This document shows positions 60,901 to 64,000 of a stretch of DNA of 64,000 nt, piece by piece. The position numbers were made by a program, and so were the translations under genes. The stretch lies in the NCBI GenBank assembly GCA_963556695.1, contig CAUWAG010000006.1:3658001-3722000 (forward strand). Direction: 5' to 3'. How positions within the stretch are numbered: the first letter of the stretch is position 1; each line of letters opens with the position of its first letter. The notes under the pieces are model-generated. The model saw nothing but the letters and a program-made list of their open reading frames with translations. It ran no database searches and was not told the DNA's origin. Source of the stretch: Anthostomella pinea (lineage: Eukaryota; Ascomycota; Sordariomycetes; Xylariales; Xylariaceae).

Positions 60901-62730
60901 TTGGACAATTTTCGTGATGTAGATGCAGGTCTCGGGATCGACACGAAGCCTCCGCAGGGTCTCATTAGAATGGAAGCTTTAACGAGCCCAAAGCGCGGCC
61001 GTGACATGGGTAGGCCCCGGACCCTGCTTGCTTTTTTCCTGTCGTTCTTCAGAAGCAAAATACTCGTGATGGCATATTTATCAGATGTGGAAAGTCTCGC
61101 CGACCTGCAGTACAGTAGGCTGCGATACCTGCGGCTGTCTTCACACGCACTCAACCTTATCACATCACATCTGTTTCTTCTACCTGCGGTCTCGGCCACA
61201 ACTTACTACTTCGATGCTCTACCGTATCACGCGCATGAGACCCGCAGGGAAAGAATCGTGGGCCGTGCTGTTTTCGAACTCGCGAGTCCGACGAAAGCCT
61301 CCAACAACTCCATCCGCTGCAGTCTTTCTGACGCTCAGATGCTCACACCATTGATGTAGCTGTTACGAAAAAAGGGCCGTCTCCGCCCTCGCCACTTCCC
61401 CGTCGCCCGCAGCATCGAACTGTGTAACCCACGAAGTAGATATCTGACCCCATCGGGACATGTTGGGCCGCGGGTTCGATCCTTTCTGGACACATGTACG
61501 GTTTGCGTCCGGTCCATGGATCCCGCAGCAGTGCGTGCAGTAGAATAGTATTCCACATCGATACCATGAATGCATGATAGTAGGCCGCGACCCGCCACCG
61601 TCTGCAGGCCGGCAGGCAGGCCGTCTAGATCCGGTGACGAGGCAAGCGGCGTGTCACGCGTACATACGGTACAGACTCGGTGGTTTGCTCCGTGATATGG
61701 CGAAATATATACTGGCTGGTACGTAGGTCGGTGGCCCAACTGAACAACCAGTGGAAGACGGACGTCCGTGAAAGACCGCGAGATAGCTCCGCCTACAGTG
61801 TTAGACGACGGGTTCACTATCGCCCATAAGCAAACTCCCCGACACCTAGGGATGGAGTTTGAGAAACACAATACAACTCATGTACTGTGTTGTATTGTAC
61901 TTTTCAATATCAACACGTGATTCCGGGTGGTGACGTATTGGATGGTACCTCGTGGTACCACGGACCACCCTGACGGCAGGTACCGAAGTTCCAGCGTCGA
62001 GGGTCGACCCATGAATAGTCAGCCGGAAGCCGGAATTACCTTCAATTAGGCTGCGAAGGCTGTTCCGGAGGTTTGTTGACACCTTTGGCATGCACGGGCG
62101 CTCTTTCGTCGCTTTGCTGTATGCCCATCTGCATCAGGCGGATCGAATCGTAGGACCGACTGCATCATGTACCAGCCCCGTGATGCTGTCGGAGTAAGAT
62201 TGCGAGTGAGCTGGCCGGGCAGGCATTCCGGGCTCGTAACGGACTAGCACGTCGGTGTTTGATACGTGATTTGCGAGCATCGTGGGGACCATGGAGAACG
62301 CAGGGAATGTGGAGACATCTGGGGTCAGTCCCCGGCCTGCAATCCCCGGGCCTGCCGTGCCTGCCCTTCCCTCGGTCTCAACTGCCGCAACGGAGCGGAG
62401 ACACTTTGCCCGAGGAAGCAATCACCCGCAACCTCCTCTCGCTCCTCACCATTGAGGTCAATGGCAACAAGGGAACATTCAGCCTTGAGTCGGGTGCGGG
62501 AGGCTGCTGTATGTGGAAAGCACCCGCCATGTTGGCAGTCGGGTTTTGCCATATGCGTGCTCAACATCACGAGGGCGACTGTCCTTTTCTTACGGACGAT
62601 CCGTTGCCGAAGAGCGTCACTTCGCGTGCTGGGCGCGTTTTGTTCTACCGAATAGTACGTCTTTGACCTGCCTTTTCGGTCTTACGATACCACCGATCAT
62701 ACATAGCGCCTCGCCACGCGAACATACACG
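51980..62730. other. 10.7-kb stretch with no supported gene
   Basis: The first few hundred bases upstream of the MtfA-like ATG are probably its promoter and leader. Beyond that, composition is ordinary and many short frames overlap on both strands without recognisable domains. The longest are near 53993-54712, 59883-60440 and 61335-61871. Simple repeats occur: (CATCT)4 near 57718 and a 9-bp repeat near 58475. Gene decay below recognition or genuine noncoding DNA are both possible. Confidence 0.45.
58475..58510. repeat. 9-bp tandem repeat (CTTGATTCG)4
   Basis: Four head-to-tail copies, the first differing by one base (CTTGATCCG), followed by a partial fifth. Read on the plus strand it gives the repeat Leu-Asp-Ser in a short spurious frame. 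Confidence 0.85.
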
Positions 62731-64000
62731 ATGAAGGCTCAGTGTAGGCTGCGAGTTGGCATGCTTGGCGCCGGCGAAGTTGCTCAAGTCGTCCACCTGC
62801 CTGTGCTGTCTCTGCTGAACCACATCTTCACGACCACCATCATCTGTGACCTCTCGCGCAAGGTGAGTCCACGCATCTGGGCTTTGTTCCCGATACTGAG
62901 CCTCGACTGACGTGCCACCAGAATGCCGAGCACTGCGCCGACAAGTTTCGCATCGCCACGGCCACCACAGACCCGAAAGACGTCTTTGAAGAGCCCGGAA
63001 GTAGATGTGGTCTTCATACTCACATCCGATGAGTGGCACGAGACTTATGCCGTGGCTTCCCTTGAAGCTGGCAATCATGTCATGATCGAGAAGCCCGTGT
63101 CACTGTCCGTTCCATCCGTGGAGCATGTCATTGCAGCAGAGGCAAAGGTCAATGGTCCTTGAGTCTTCGTCGGCTATATGCGAAAATATGCCGCCACCTT
63201 TACGCAAGCTTTCAAGCGAGAGCTTGCCGATATCCCTTGCATTCTTTACGCTTGCTCTCGTGACTTTAGTGGACCGAACGCATATTTTGTCAACGTATCC
63301 TGTTCTTTTCAGGCCAAGAACACCGATTTCCCAGCAGAGGCAGGCAAGGCACGCTCGGAGCGCCTCGACAGTCTTTATGCCGAAGCATTCCCAAATCAGT
63401 ATATAACCGTGGAGCATGTGAAGTATGGCCGCTTCCTGGGCAGCTTGGGATCCCACGATATCTCCCTCATGAGAGAGGCACTCGGCTTCCCGGAATCTGT
63501 TAGCGGTGTCTCGGTCAATGAGCCGTTCTACACAGCAATCCTCAGCTTCCGCAACAAGTCGGGAGTCGAGCCATTCTCCGTTACATACGAGTCTGGTATC
63601 GACGCTGTGCCCGATTTCGACGCACACTTGGCCGTGTATGCCGAGAGGAAGCGGGTGATGATCAAGTATGACTCGCCGTACGTCAAAGGCTTGCCCACCA
63701 AGGTCTTGGTGTCGGAATTGAACGAGGCGGGCGAGCTGCAGACGCGGGAGATACTGAGCTCGTACGAGGATTCCTATACCGCTGAGCTGCAGGAGATGTA
63801 CGCGTGCATAGTGAACGGGCAGGAGATTAAGACGACCGTCACTTCGCTAAGCGCTATGTATCTTGGTAGTGAAAAGGAAAGCTTTAAAGTCGGCAAAGTT
63901 AAACAGCCCATCGTAGACGAGCCAAAAGCACCCGCGCCTAACCCTAACAAGCCGGATGGTAGTAATAGAACTAAAGGCGGAGGTACGGATGAAGGCGACA
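62731..64000 (+). pseudogene. Gfo/Idh/MocA-family NAD(P)-dependent oxidoreductase, broken, runs off the window
   Basis: The ATG at 62731 opens a Rossmann fold: LRVGMLGAGEVAQVVHLP, then an intron at 62863-62921 (GTGAGT, CACCAG). The dinucleotide-fold continuation VDVVFILTSDEWHE, the family signature EAGNHVMIEKPV, and the C-terminal Gfo/Idh region (FVGYMRKYA, LGSLGSHDISLMREALG, YAERKRVMIKYDSPYVKG) follow. Two lesions are present: an extra base near 62997, where EEP runs out of frame before EVDVVF, and an in-frame TGA at 63160-63162 between NGP and VFVGYM. After about 63846 the sequence stops resembling the family and becomes Lys/Pro/Asn-rich. Such enzymes oxidise sugars or cyclitols. This copy is unlikely to be functional. 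Confidence 0.8.

Noticed and set aside
61470..61490. GGGTTCGATCC resembling a tRNA B box
   Set aside because: No A box at proper spacing and no cloverleaf could be drawn. No other tRNA, rRNA or CRISPR array was found in the window.
61335..61871. 178-codon minus-strand frame
   Set aside because: Arg/Cys-scattered composition and no domain; a shorter alternative frame looks equally plausible.
63939..63950. CCTAACCCTAAC resembling telomere repeat
   Set aside because: Only two units, inside an open frame; not a telomere.

Overview
The window is nuclear DNA of a filamentous ascomycete (Pezizomycotina, most likely a Sordariomycete). The evidence is short introns of about 50-180 bp with GTRAGT-like donors and CTRAC-like branch sites, the gene families present (DUF3433, GH76, AsaB-like hydroxylase, ULD/HET, an MtfA-like C2H2 factor), dispersed TACCTACC motifs, and an AT-rich block with the transition pattern left by repeat-induced point mutation (RIP). 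No bacterial, viral or organellar signal was seen. I ran no database searches; family names rest on recognised motifs and architecture.

Layout. 1-4.4 kb: no gene. 4.4-5.8 kb: a disordered Ser/Pro-rich protein (+). 7.9-10.6 kb: a DUF3433 multi-pass membrane protein (-). 12.0-12.8 kb: a frameshifted relic of an unknown gene (-). 15.2-16.7 kb: the purine gene SAICAR synthetase in five exons (-). 18.7-20.7 kb: an APC-family amino-acid permease (+). 21.2-22.3 kb: a secreted GH76 enzyme (+). 22.7-24.5 kb: a ULD-type signalling protein whose frame continues past a TAG stop into a broken HET domain (-). 24.9-27.2 kb: a membrane protein with a large glycosylated ectodomain (-). 29.5-37.4 kb: a compact plus-strand run of homeodomain protein, AsaB-like oxidoreductase, decayed amino-acid permease and secreted SGNH esterase. 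37.4-43.1 kb: no gene found.

43.1-48.9 kb is an AT-rich, RIP-like block. It holds a Fot1/pogo-type DNA transposon with matching 50-bp inverted ends, two short GC-balanced elements with TG...CA ends and 5-bp target duplications (probable solo LTRs), a third GC-balanced island, and an old diverged direct repeat. 51.0-52.0 kb carries an MtfA-like C2H2 regulator (-). The next 10.7 kb has no gene I can support. The window ends inside a broken Gfo/Idh/MocA oxidoreductase (+).

Biologically, housekeeping and nutrition genes (ADE1, DUF3433, APC permease, GH76) sit to the left. An accessory, decaying compartment (HET relic, broken permease, transposons, broken oxidoreductase) occupies the middle and right. 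Four of the genes recognised carry inactivating lesions, while ten others splice into uninterrupted frames, so general sequencing error is an unlikely cause. The 29.5-37.4 kb run could be a small metabolic cluster, but it has no PKS, NRPS or terpene backbone gene.
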